From Henricia sp. BOLD:AAB3569 (Eukaryota; Echinodermata; Asteroidea; Spinulosida; Echinasteridae): DNA of 64,000 nt. Every line of letters starts with the position of its first letter. The first letter of the stretch is position 1. The notes under the pieces were generated by a model. That model was given only the letters and a program-made list of their open reading frames with translations. It had not been told where the DNA came from and did no database searches. The DNA is taken from assembly GCA_037783545.1 (NCBI GenBank), contig JBBELK010000492.1, positions 186,001 to 250,000 of the forward strand, in the 5' to 3' direction. The translations under genes and the position numbers were made by a program. This document shows, one piece after another, positions 57,371-64,000 of this stretch.

Positions 57371-57473
57371 GATTGTTATAGATTCATTGTTTGACAGTTT
57401 TCTTGCAGGAGTAGTTTTACTTCAAGTGGGAATATGCCCGCAACCAAAATCTCACTTCTAGCTTTTCTCGGGT

Positions 57474-57544
57474 GCATTGGTGGTTCAGTGGTAGAATTCT
57501 CGCCTCCCACGCGGGAGACCCGGGTTCAATTCCCGGCCAATGCA
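57474..57544 (+). tRNA. tRNA-Gly(CCC)
   Basis: Unit 95, consensus. Confidence 0.97.
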
Positions 57545-57675
57545 AACTGACTGGTTTCCGTACTTTGCTGGACTCCAAAATACGTTTTATAGAAATGGCT
57601 GTCTTTTGGTTGAGCGTCACCTTCAATGTTTCCATTCACCTGCAACCCAAAATTCCCTCCGCTATTTCTCCAGTT

Positions 57676-57746
57676 GCATTGGTGGTTCAGTGGTAGAATT
57701 CTCGCCTTCCAAGCGGGAGACCCGGGTTCAATTCCCGGCTAATGCA
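57676..57746 (+). tRNA. tRNA-Gly(TCC)
   Basis: Unit 95, consensus. Confidence 0.96.
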
Positions 57747-57892
57747 AAATAGCGGGTTCCCTGTACTTTTCCAGACTAGAAAGAAACGTTTCATAGAAAT
57801 GGCCGTCTTTTGGTTGAGCGTCACCTTCTTTTCGGCACCCTCTGCGCGGAATTATCCGAATTAGCCGAACATTTAGTCCGCACTTTCGAACA

Positions 57893-57963
57893 GCACCGGT
57901 GGTTCAGTGGTAGAATTCTCGCCTGCCACGCGGGAGGCCCGGGTTCGATTCCCGGCCGGTGCA
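57893..57963 (+). tRNA. tRNA-Gly(GCC)
   Basis: Unit 96, consensus. Confidence 0.97.
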
Positions 57964-58066
57964 GATTGTTATAGATTCATTCTTTGACAGTTTTCTTGCA
58001 GGAGTAGTTTTACTTCAAGTGGGAATATGCCCGCAACCAAAATCTCACTTCTAGCTTTTCTCGGGT

Positions 58067-58137
58067 GCATTGGTGGTTCAGTGGTAGAATTATCGCCTCC
58101 CACGCGGGAGACCCGGGTTCAATTCCCGGCCAATGCA
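58067..58137 (+). tRNA. tRNA-Gly(CCC), C27A
   Basis: Unit 96. C27A breaks the outer anticodon-stem pair. Shared with unit 102. Confidence 0.88.
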
Positions 58138-58268
58138 AACTGACTCGTTTCCGTACTTTGCTGGACTCCAAAATACGTTTTATAGAAATGGCTGTCTTTT
58201 GGTTTAGCGTCACCTTCAATGTTTCCATTCACCTGCAACCCAAAATTCCCTCCGCTATTTCTCCAGTT

Positions 58269-58339
58269 GCATTGGTGGTTCAGTGGTAGAATTCTCGCCT
58301 TCCAAGCGGGAGACCCGGGTTCAATTCCCGGCTAATGCA
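58269..58339 (+). tRNA. tRNA-Gly(TCC)
   Basis: Unit 96, consensus. Confidence 0.96.
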
Positions 58340-58485
58340 AAATAGCGGGTTCCCTGTACTTTTCCAGACTAGAAAGAAACGTTTCATAGAAATGGCCGTC
58401 TTTTGGTTGAGCGTCACCTTCTTTTCGGCACCCTCTGCGCGGAATTATCCGAATTAGCCGAACATTTAGTCCGCACTTTTGAACA

Positions 58486-58557
58486 GCACCGGTGGTTCAG
58501 TGGTAGAATTCTCGCCTGCCACGCGGGAGGCCAGAGGTTCGATTCCCGGCCGGTGCA
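58486..58557 (+). pseudogene. tRNA-Gly(GCC) pseudogene
   Basis: Unit 97. At the start of the T arm GGCCCGGG is replaced by GGCCAGAGG, adding one base (72 nt). Only the two T-stem pairs next to the loop remain; the other three are lost. Acceptor, D arm and anticodon GCC are unchanged and the B box reads GGTTCGATTCC, so it could still be transcribed, but the product should not fold normally. Confidence 0.8.
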
Positions 58558-58660
58558 GATTGTTATAGATTCATTGTTTGACAGTTTTCTTGCAGGAGTA
58601 GTTTTACTTCAAGTGGGAATATGCCCGCAACCAAAATCTCACTTCTAGCTTTTCTCGGGT

Positions 58661-58731
58661 GCATTGGTGGTTCAGTGGTAGAATTCTCGCCTCCCACGCG
58701 GGAGACCCGGGTTCAATTTCCGGCCAATGCA
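58661..58731 (+). tRNA. tRNA-Gly(CCC), C61T
   Basis: Unit 97. C61T gives a G53-T61 wobble, at a pair that is normally an invariant G-C. Confidence 0.85.
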
Positions 58732-58862
58732 AACTGACTGGTTTCCGTACTTTGCTGGACTCCAAAATACGTTTTATAGAAATGGCTGTCTTTTGGTTGA
58801 GCGTCACCTTCAATGTTTCCATTCACCTGCAACCCAAAATTCCCTCCGCTATTTCTCCAGTT

Positions 58863-58933
58863 GCATTGGTGGTTCAGTGGTAGAATTCTCGCCTTCCAAG
58901 CGGGAGACCCGGGTTCAATTCCCGGCTAATGCA
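58863..58933 (+). tRNA. tRNA-Gly(TCC)
   Basis: Unit 97, consensus. Confidence 0.96.
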
Positions 58934-59079
58934 AAATAGCGGGTTCCCTGTACTTTTCCAGACTAGAAAGAAACGTTTCATAGAAATGGCCGTCTTTTGG
59001 TTGAGCGTCACCTTCTTTTCGGCACCCTCTGCGCGGAATTATCAGAATTAGCCGAACATTTAGTCCGCACTTTCGAACA

Positions 59080-59150
59080 GCACCGGTGGTTCAGTGGTAG
59101 AATTCTCGCCTGCCACGCGGGAGGCCCGGGTTCGATTCCCGGCCGGTGCA
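59080..59150 (+). tRNA. tRNA-Gly(GCC)
   Basis: Unit 98, consensus. Confidence 0.97.
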
Positions 59151-59253
59151 GATTGTTATAGATTCATTGTTTGACAGTTTTCTTGCAGGAGTAGTTTTAC
59201 TTCAAGTGGGAATATGCCCGCAACCAAAATCTCACTTCTTGCTTTTCTCGGGT

Positions 59254-59324
59254 GCATTGGTGGTTCAGTGGTAGAATTCTCGCCTCCCACGCGGGAGACC
59301 CGGGTTCAATTCCCGGCCAATGCA
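59254..59324 (+). tRNA. tRNA-Gly(CCC)
   Basis: Unit 98, consensus. Confidence 0.97.
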
Positions 59325-59455
59325 AACTGACTGGTTTCCGTACTTTGCTGGACTCCAAAATACGTTTTATACAAATGGCTGTCTTTTGGTTGAGCGTCAC
59401 CTTCAATGTTTCCATTCACCTGCAACCCAAAATTCCCTCCGCTATTTCTCCAGTT

Positions 59456-59526
59456 GCATTGGTGGTTCAGTGGTAGAATTCTCGCCTTCCAAGCGGGAGA
59501 CCCGGGTTCAATTCCCGGCTAATGCA
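59456..59526 (+). tRNA. tRNA-Gly(TCC)
   Basis: Unit 98, consensus. Confidence 0.96.
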
Positions 59527-59672
59527 AAATAGCGGGTTCCCTGTACTTTTCCAGACTAGAAAGAAACGTTTCATAGAAATGGCCGTCTTTTGGTTGAGCG
59601 TCACCTTCTTTTCGGCACCCTCTGCGCGGAATTATCCGAATTAGCCGAACATTTAGTCCGCACTTTCGAACA

Positions 59673-59743
59673 GCACCGGTGGTTCAGTGGTAGAATTCTC
59701 GCCTGCCACGCGGGAGGCCCGGGTTCGATTCCCGGCCGGTGCA
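59673..59743 (+). tRNA. tRNA-Gly(GCC)
   Basis: Unit 99, consensus. Confidence 0.97.
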
Positions 59744-59846
59744 GATTGTTATAGATTCATTGTTTGACAGTTTTCTTGCAGGAGTAGTTTTACTTCAAGT
59801 GGGAATATGCCTGCAACCAAAATCTCACTTCTAGCTTTTCTCGGGT

Positions 59847-59917
59847 GCATTGGTGGTTCAGTGGTAGAATTCTCGCCTCCCACGCGGGAGACCCGGGTTC
59901 AATTCCCGGCGAATGCA
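59847..59917 (+). tRNA. tRNA-Gly(CCC), C67G
   Basis: Unit 99. C67G, as in unit 93. Confidence 0.84.
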
Positions 59918-60048
59918 AACTGACTGGTTTCCGTACTTTGCTGGACTCCAAAATACGTTTTATAGAAATGGCTGTCTTTTGGTTGAGCGTCACCTTCAAT
60001 GTTTCCATTCACCTGCAACCCAAAATTCCCTCCGCTATTTCTCCAGTT

Positions 60049-60119
60049 GCATTGGTGGTTCAGTGGTAGAATTCTCGCCTTCCAAGCGGGAGACCCGGGT
60101 TCAATTCCCGGCTAATGCA
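60049..60119 (+). tRNA. tRNA-Gly(TCC)
   Basis: Unit 99, consensus. Confidence 0.96.
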
Positions 60120-60265
60120 AAATAGCGGGTTCCCTGTACTTTTCCAGACTAGAAAGAAACGTTTCATAGAAATGGCCGTCTTTTGGTTGAGCGTCACCTT
60201 CTTTTCGGCACCCTCTGCGCGGAATTATCCGAATTAGCCGAACATTTAGTCAGCACTTTCGAACA

Positions 60266-60336
60266 GCACCGGTGGTTCAGTGGTAGAATTCTCGCCTGCC
60301 ACGCGGGAGGCCCGGGTTCGATTCCCGGCCGGTGCA
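60266..60336 (+). tRNA. tRNA-Gly(GCC)
   Basis: Unit 100, consensus. Confidence 0.97.
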
Positions 60337-60439
60337 GATTGTTATAGATTCATTGTTTGACAGTTTTCTTGCAGGAGTAGTTTTACTTCAAGTGGGAATA
60401 TGCCCGCAACCAAAATCTCACTTCTAGCTTTTCTCGGGT

Positions 60440-60510
60440 GCATTGGTGGTTCAGTGGTAGAATTCTCGCCTTCCACGCGGGAGACCCGGGTTCAATTCCC
60501 GGCCAATGCA
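60440..60510 (+). tRNA. tRNA-Gly(TCC) at the CCC position (C34T)
   Basis: Unit 100. Same switched gene as in unit 94. Confidence 0.93.
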
Positions 60511-60641
60511 AACTGACTGGTTTCCGTACTTTGATGGACTCCAAAATACGTTTTATAGAAATGGCTGTCTTTTGGTTGAGCGTCACCTTCAATGTTTCCA
60601 TTCACCTGCAACCCAAAATTCCCTCCGCTATTTCTCCAGTT

Positions 60642-60712
60642 GCATTGGTGGTTCAGTGGTAGAATTCTGGCCTTCCAAGCGGGAGACCCGGGTTCAATTC
60701 CCGGCTAATGCA
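60642..60712 (+). tRNA. tRNA-Gly(TCC), C29G
   Basis: Unit 100. C29G. Confidence 0.84.
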
Positions 60713-60858
60713 AAATAGCGGGTTCCCTGTACTTTTCCAGACTAGAAAGAAACGTTTCATAGAAATGGCCGTCTTTTGGTTGAGCGTCACCTTCTTTTCG
60801 GCACCCTCTGCGCGGAATTATCCGAATTAGCCGAACATTTAGTCCGCACTTTCGAACA

Positions 60859-60929
60859 GCACCGGTGGTTCAGTGGTAGAATTCTCGCCTGCCACGCGGG
60901 AGGCCCGGGTTCGATTCCCGGCCGGTGCA
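60859..60929 (+). tRNA. tRNA-Gly(GCC)
   Basis: Unit 101, consensus. Confidence 0.97.
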
Positions 60930-61032
60930 GATTGTTATAGATTCATTGTTTGACAGTTTTCTTGCAGGAGTAGTTTTACTTCAAGTGGGAATATGCCCGC
61001 AACCAAAATCTCACTTCTAGCTTTTCTCGGGT

Positions 61033-61103
61033 GCATTGGTGGTTCAGTGGTAGAATTCTCGCCTCCCACGCGGGAGACCCGGGTTCAATTCCCGGCCAAT
61101 GCA
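61033..61103 (+). tRNA. tRNA-Gly(CCC)
   Basis: Unit 101, consensus. Confidence 0.97.
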
Positions 61104-61234
61104 AACTGACTGGTTTCCGTACTTTGCTGGACTCCAAAATACGTTTTATAGAAATGGCTGTCTTTTGGTTGAGCGTCACCTTCAATGTTTCCATTCACCT
61201 GCAACCCAAAATTCCCTCCGCTATTTCTCCAGTT

Positions 61235-61305
61235 GCATTGGTGGTTCAGTGGTAGAATTCTCGCCTTCCAAGCGGGAGACCCGGGTTCAATTCCCGGCTA
61301 ATGCA
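61235..61305 (+). tRNA. tRNA-Gly(TCC)
   Basis: Unit 101, consensus. Confidence 0.96.
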
Positions 61306-61451
61306 AAATAGCGGGTTCCCTGTACTTTTCCAGACTAGAAAGAAACGTTTCATAGAAATGGCCGTCTTTTGGTTGAGCGTCACCTTCTTTTCGGCACCCT
61401 CTGCGCGGAATTATCCGAATTAGCCGAACATTTAGTCCGCACTTTCGAACA

Positions 61452-61522
61452 GCACCGGTGGTTCAGTGGTAGAATTCTCGCCTGCCACGCGGGAGGCCCG
61501 GGTTCGATTCCCGGCCGGTGCA
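61452..61522 (+). tRNA. tRNA-Gly(GCC)
   Basis: Unit 102, consensus. Confidence 0.97.
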
Positions 61523-61625
61523 GATTGTTATAGATTCATTCTTTGACAGTTTTCTTGCAGGAGTAGTTTTACTTCAAGTGGGAATATGCCCGCAACCAAA
61601 ATCTCACTTCTAGCTTTTCTCGGGT

Positions 61626-61696
61626 GCATTGGTGGTTCAGTGGTAGAATTATCGCCTCCCACGCGGGAGACCCGGGTTCAATTCCCGGCCAATGCA
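61626..61696 (+). tRNA. tRNA-Gly(CCC), C27A
   Basis: Unit 102. C27A, as in unit 96. Confidence 0.88.
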
Positions 61697-61827
61697 AACT
61701 CACTCGTTTCCGTACTTTGCTGGACTCCAAAATACGTTTTATAGAAATGGCTGTCTTTTGGTTTAGCGTCACCTTCAATGTTTCCATTCACCTGCAACCC
61801 AAAATTCCCTCCGCTATTTCTCCAGTT

Positions 61828-61898
61828 GCATTGGTGGTTCAGTGGTAGAATTCTCGCCTTCCAAGCGGGAGACCCGGGTTCAATTCCCGGCTAATGCA
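61828..61898 (+). tRNA. tRNA-Gly(TCC)
   Basis: Unit 102, consensus. Confidence 0.96.
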
Positions 61899-62044
61899 AA
61901 ATAGCGGGTTCCCTGTACTTTTCCAGACTAGAAAGAAACGTTTCATAGAAATGGCCGTCTTTTGGTTGAGCGTCACCTTCTTTTCGGCACCCTCTGCGCG
62001 GAATTATCAGAATTAGCCGAACATTTAGTCCGCACTTTCGAACA

Positions 62045-62115
62045 GCACCGGTGGTTCAGTGGTAGAATTCTCGCCTGCCACGCGGGAGGCCCGGGTTCGA
62101 TTCCCGGCCGGTGCA
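62045..62115 (+). tRNA. tRNA-Gly(GCC)
   Basis: Unit 103, consensus. Confidence 0.97.
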
Positions 62116-62218
62116 GATTGTTATAGATTCATTGTTTGACAGTTTTCTTGCAGGAGTAGTTTTACTTCAAGTGGGAATATGCCCGCAACCAAAATCTCAC
62201 TTCTTGCTTTTCTCGGGT

Positions 62219-62289
62219 GCATTGGTGGTTCAGTGGTAGAATTCTCGCCTCCCACGCGGGAGACCCGGGTTCAATTCCCGGCCAATGCA
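62219..62289 (+). tRNA. tRNA-Gly(CCC)
   Basis: Unit 103, consensus. Confidence 0.97.
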
Positions 62290-62420
62290 AACTGACTGGT
62301 TTCCGTACTTTGCTGGACTCCAAAATACGTTTTATACAAATGGCTGTCTTTTGGTTGAGCGTCACCTTCAATGTTTCCATTCACCTGCAACCCAAAATTC
62401 CCTCCGCTATTTCTCCAGTT

Positions 62421-62491
62421 GCATTGGTGGTTCAGTGGTAGAATTCTCGCCTTCCAAGCGGGAGACCCGGGTTCAATTCCCGGCTAATGCA
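62421..62491 (+). tRNA. tRNA-Gly(TCC)
   Basis: Unit 103, consensus. Confidence 0.96.
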
Positions 62492-62637
62492 AAATAGCGG
62501 GTTCCCTGTACTTTTCCAGACTAGAAAGAAACGTTTCATAGAAATGGCCGTCTTTTGGTTGAGCGTCACCTTCTTTTCGGCACCCTCTGCGCGGAATTAT
62601 CCGAATTAGCCGAACATTTAGTCCGCACTTTCGAACA

Positions 62638-62708
62638 GCACCGGTGGTTCAGTGGTAGAATTCTCGCCTGCCACGCGGGAGGCCCGGGTTCGATTCCCGG
62701 CCGGTGCA
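62638..62708 (+). tRNA. tRNA-Gly(GCC)
   Basis: Unit 104, consensus. Confidence 0.97.
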
Positions 62709-62811
62709 GATTGTTATAGATTCATTGTTTGACAGTTTTCTTGCAGGAGTAGTTTTACTTCAAGTGGGAATATGCCTGCAACCAAAATCTCACTTCTAGC
62801 TTTTCTCGGGT

Positions 62812-62882
62812 GCATTGGTGGTTCAGTGGTAGAATTCTCGCCTCCCACGCGGGAGACCCGGGTTCAATTCCCGGCGAATGCA
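62812..62882 (+). tRNA. tRNA-Gly(CCC), C67G
   Basis: Unit 104. C67G. Confidence 0.84.
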
Positions 62883-63013
62883 AACTGACTGGTTTCCGTA
62901 CTTTGCTGGACTCCAAAATACGTTTTATAGAAATGGCTGTCTTTTGGTTGAGCGTCACCTTCAATGTTTCCATTCACCTGCAACCCAAAATTCCCTCCGC
63001 TATTTCTCCAGTT

Positions 63014-63084
63014 GCATTGGTGGTTCAGTGGTAGAATTCTCGCCTTCCAAGCGGGAGACCCGGGTTCAATTCCCGGCTAATGCA
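63014..63084 (+). tRNA. tRNA-Gly(TCC)
   Basis: Unit 104, consensus. Confidence 0.96.
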
Positions 63085-63230
63085 AAATAGCGGGTTCCCT
63101 GTACTTTTCCAGACTAGAAAGAAACGTTTCATAGAAATGGCCGTCTTTTGGTTGAGCGTCACCTTCTTTTCGGCACCCTCTGCGCGGAATTATCCGAATT
63201 AGCCGAACATTTAGTCAGCACTTTCGAACA

Positions 63231-63301
63231 GCACCGGTGGTTCAGTGGTAGAATTCTCGCCTGCCACGCGGGAGGCCCGGGTTCGATTCCCGGCCGGTGC
63301 A
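63231..63301 (+). tRNA. tRNA-Gly(GCC)
   Basis: Unit 105, consensus. Confidence 0.97.
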
Positions 63302-63404
63302 GATTGTTATAGATTCATTGTTTGACAGTTTTCTTGCAGGAGTAGTTTTACTTCAAGTGGGAATATGCCCGCAACCAAAATCTCACTTCTAGCTTTTCTC
63401 GGGT

Positions 63405-63475
63405 GCATTGGTGGTTCAGTGGTAGAATTCTCGCCTTCCACGCGGGAGACCCGGGTTCAATTCCCGGCCAATGCA
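63405..63475 (+). tRNA. tRNA-Gly(TCC) at the CCC position (C34T)
   Basis: Unit 105. Same switched gene as in units 94 and 100. Confidence 0.93.
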
Positions 63476-63606
63476 AACTGACTGGTTTCCGTACTTTGAT
63501 GGACTCCAAAATACGTTTTATAGAAATGGCTGTCTTTTGGTTGAGCGTCACCTTCAATGTTTCCATTCACCTGCAACCCAAAATTCCCTCCGCTATTTCT
63601 CCAGTT

Positions 63607-63677
63607 GCATTGGTGGTTCAGTGGTAGAATTCTGGCCTTCCAAGCGGGAGACCCGGGTTCAATTCCCGGCTAATGCA
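63607..63677 (+). tRNA. tRNA-Gly(TCC), C29G
   Basis: Unit 105. C29G. Confidence 0.84.
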
Positions 63678-63823
63678 AAATAGCGGGTTCCCTGTACTTT
63701 TCCAGACTAGAAAGAAACGTTTCATAGAAATGGCCGTCTTTTGGTTGAGCGTCACCTTCTTTTCGGCACCCTCTGCGCGGAATTATCCGAATTAGCCGAA
63801 CATTTAGTCCGCACTTTCGAACA

Positions 63824-63894
63824 GCACCGGTGGTTCAGTGGTAGAATTCTCGCCTGCCACGCGGGAGGCCCGGGTTCGATTCCCGGCCGGTGCA
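63824..63894 (+). tRNA. tRNA-Gly(GCC)
   Basis: Unit 106, consensus; last complete gene. Confidence 0.97.
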
Positions 63895-63997
63895 GATTGT
63901 TATAGATTCATTGTTTGACAGTTTTCTTGCAGGAGTAGTTTTACTTCAAGTGGGAATATGCCCGCAACCAAAATCTCACTTCTAGCTTTTCTCGGGT

Positions 63998-64000
63998 GCA
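63998..64000 (+). tRNA. tRNA-Gly(CCC), first 3 bases only
   Basis: Unit 106. The window ends after GCA; identity is inferred from the preceding S1 and the array period. Confidence 0.6.

Larger units (their letters stand above)
56114..59672 (+). repeat. Higher-order repeat, copy A (six units, 93-98)
   Basis: Ordered markers: CCC C67G; middle gene switched to anticodon TCC plus TCC C29G; consensus; CCC C27A; GCC pseudogene unit; S2 with TACAAATGG. Copy B (59673-62637) repeats the order without the pseudogene unit, and copy C starts at 62638. Confidence 0.92.
59673..62637 (+). repeat. Higher-order repeat, copy B (five units, 99-103)
   Basis: 2965 bp. Same ordered markers as copy A minus the unit with the GCC pseudogene. 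Confidence 0.92.
1..64000 (+). repeat. Tandem array of a 593-bp unit with three tRNA-Gly genes (GCC, CCC, TCC)
   Basis: The same 593-bp sequence recurs from end to end, head to tail. Unit 1 runs 86-678: GCC gene 86-156, spacer S1 157-259, CCC gene 260-330, S2 331-461, TCC gene 462-532, S3 533-678. Gene starts are spaced 174, 202 and 217 bp. Departures from 593: unit 13 (+1 T in S2), unit 21, 57 and 87 (+202 bp each), unit 34 (+528 bp), units 36 and 43 (+174 bp each), a 1-bp deletion in S3 after unit 41, unit 84 (-10 bp in S2), unit 97 (+1 bp in its GCC gene). Most units differ by 0 to 3 bases. No stretch without a tRNA gene exceeds 146 bp, and both ends of the array lie outside the window. 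Confidence 0.99.
62638..64000 (+). repeat. Higher-order repeat, copy C (units 104-106, cut by window end)
   Basis: Begins with the same C67G unit and switched-anticodon unit as copies A and B and runs off the window. Confidence 0.9.

Noticed and set aside
1-64000. CRISPR array
   Set aside because: The repeats fold as tRNA cloverleaves, the spacers are not unique but three fixed sequences, and no cas gene is present.
1-64000. Bacterial or phage tRNA array
   Set aside because: No encoded CCA, no bacterial promoters or protein genes; the gene bodies match the vertebrate type and contain A and B boxes.
1-64000. tRNA-derived SINE family
   Set aside because: Genes are intact, full-length and tandem with fixed spacers. 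There are no A-rich tails, no tRNA-unrelated body and no target-site duplications.

Overview
The whole window is one tandem array of nuclear, eukaryotic tRNA-Gly genes, all on the + strand. I see no protein-coding gene. The basic unit is 593 bp: tRNA-Gly(GCC), a 103-nt spacer (S1), tRNA-Gly(CCC), a 131-nt spacer (S2), tRNA-Gly(TCC), a 146-nt spacer (S3). Numbering each unit from its GCC gene, the window holds the tail of one S3 (1-85), 105 complete units and the start of unit 106, cut at base 64000. Counting by eye gives 324 tRNA genes: 111 with anticodon GCC, 101 CCC, 111 TCC and one CCT. Each unit carries a complete glycine set: GCC reads GGC/GGU, CCC reads GGG, TCC reads GGA.

Organism: every gene is 71 nt, ends at a discriminator A with no encoded CCA, has an intragenic A box and B box, and is followed by a T4 run. 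These are RNA polymerase III genes of a eukaryotic nucleus. The GCC and CCC bodies match, from memory, the vertebrate tRNA-Gly(GCC)/(CCC) type almost base for base. Some fishes carry very large tandem tRNA arrays, so a fish is my best guess, but nothing in the window proves it.

Layout: units 1-20 (1 to about 11.9 kb) are nearly perfect copies. Units 21-36 carry a 202-bp gene duplication (12323), a lineage of GCC genes with a T-stem change (C49A), a CCC gene mutated to anticodon CCT (15288) and 174-bp duplications that made chimeric GCC genes (20038-20559, 21746). Units 37-57 show alternating variants (TCC T55A followed by GCC G6A) recurring every three or four units, another chimeric GCC (26070) and a second 202-bp duplication (34748). 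Units 58-87 include multi-unit duplications (units 65-68 repeated as 70-73) and a third 202-bp duplication (52730). Units 88-106 are the most diverged. They include a GCC pseudogene (58486) and a five- to six-unit higher-order repeat in which the middle gene has switched from CCC to TCC three times by copying.

History (inference): the CCC and TCC genes share body, 5' flank and 3' flank, so they arose by tandem duplication of one gene plus flanks. GCC has unrelated flanks and joined separately. The array has since been homogenised by unequal exchange and conversion, with several exchanges falling inside the near-identical tRNA bodies.

Numbering of changes follows standard tRNA positions (anticodon 34-36). 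'Consensus' means I saw no difference from the unit 1 gene when reading by eye; a single silent-looking change could have been missed.
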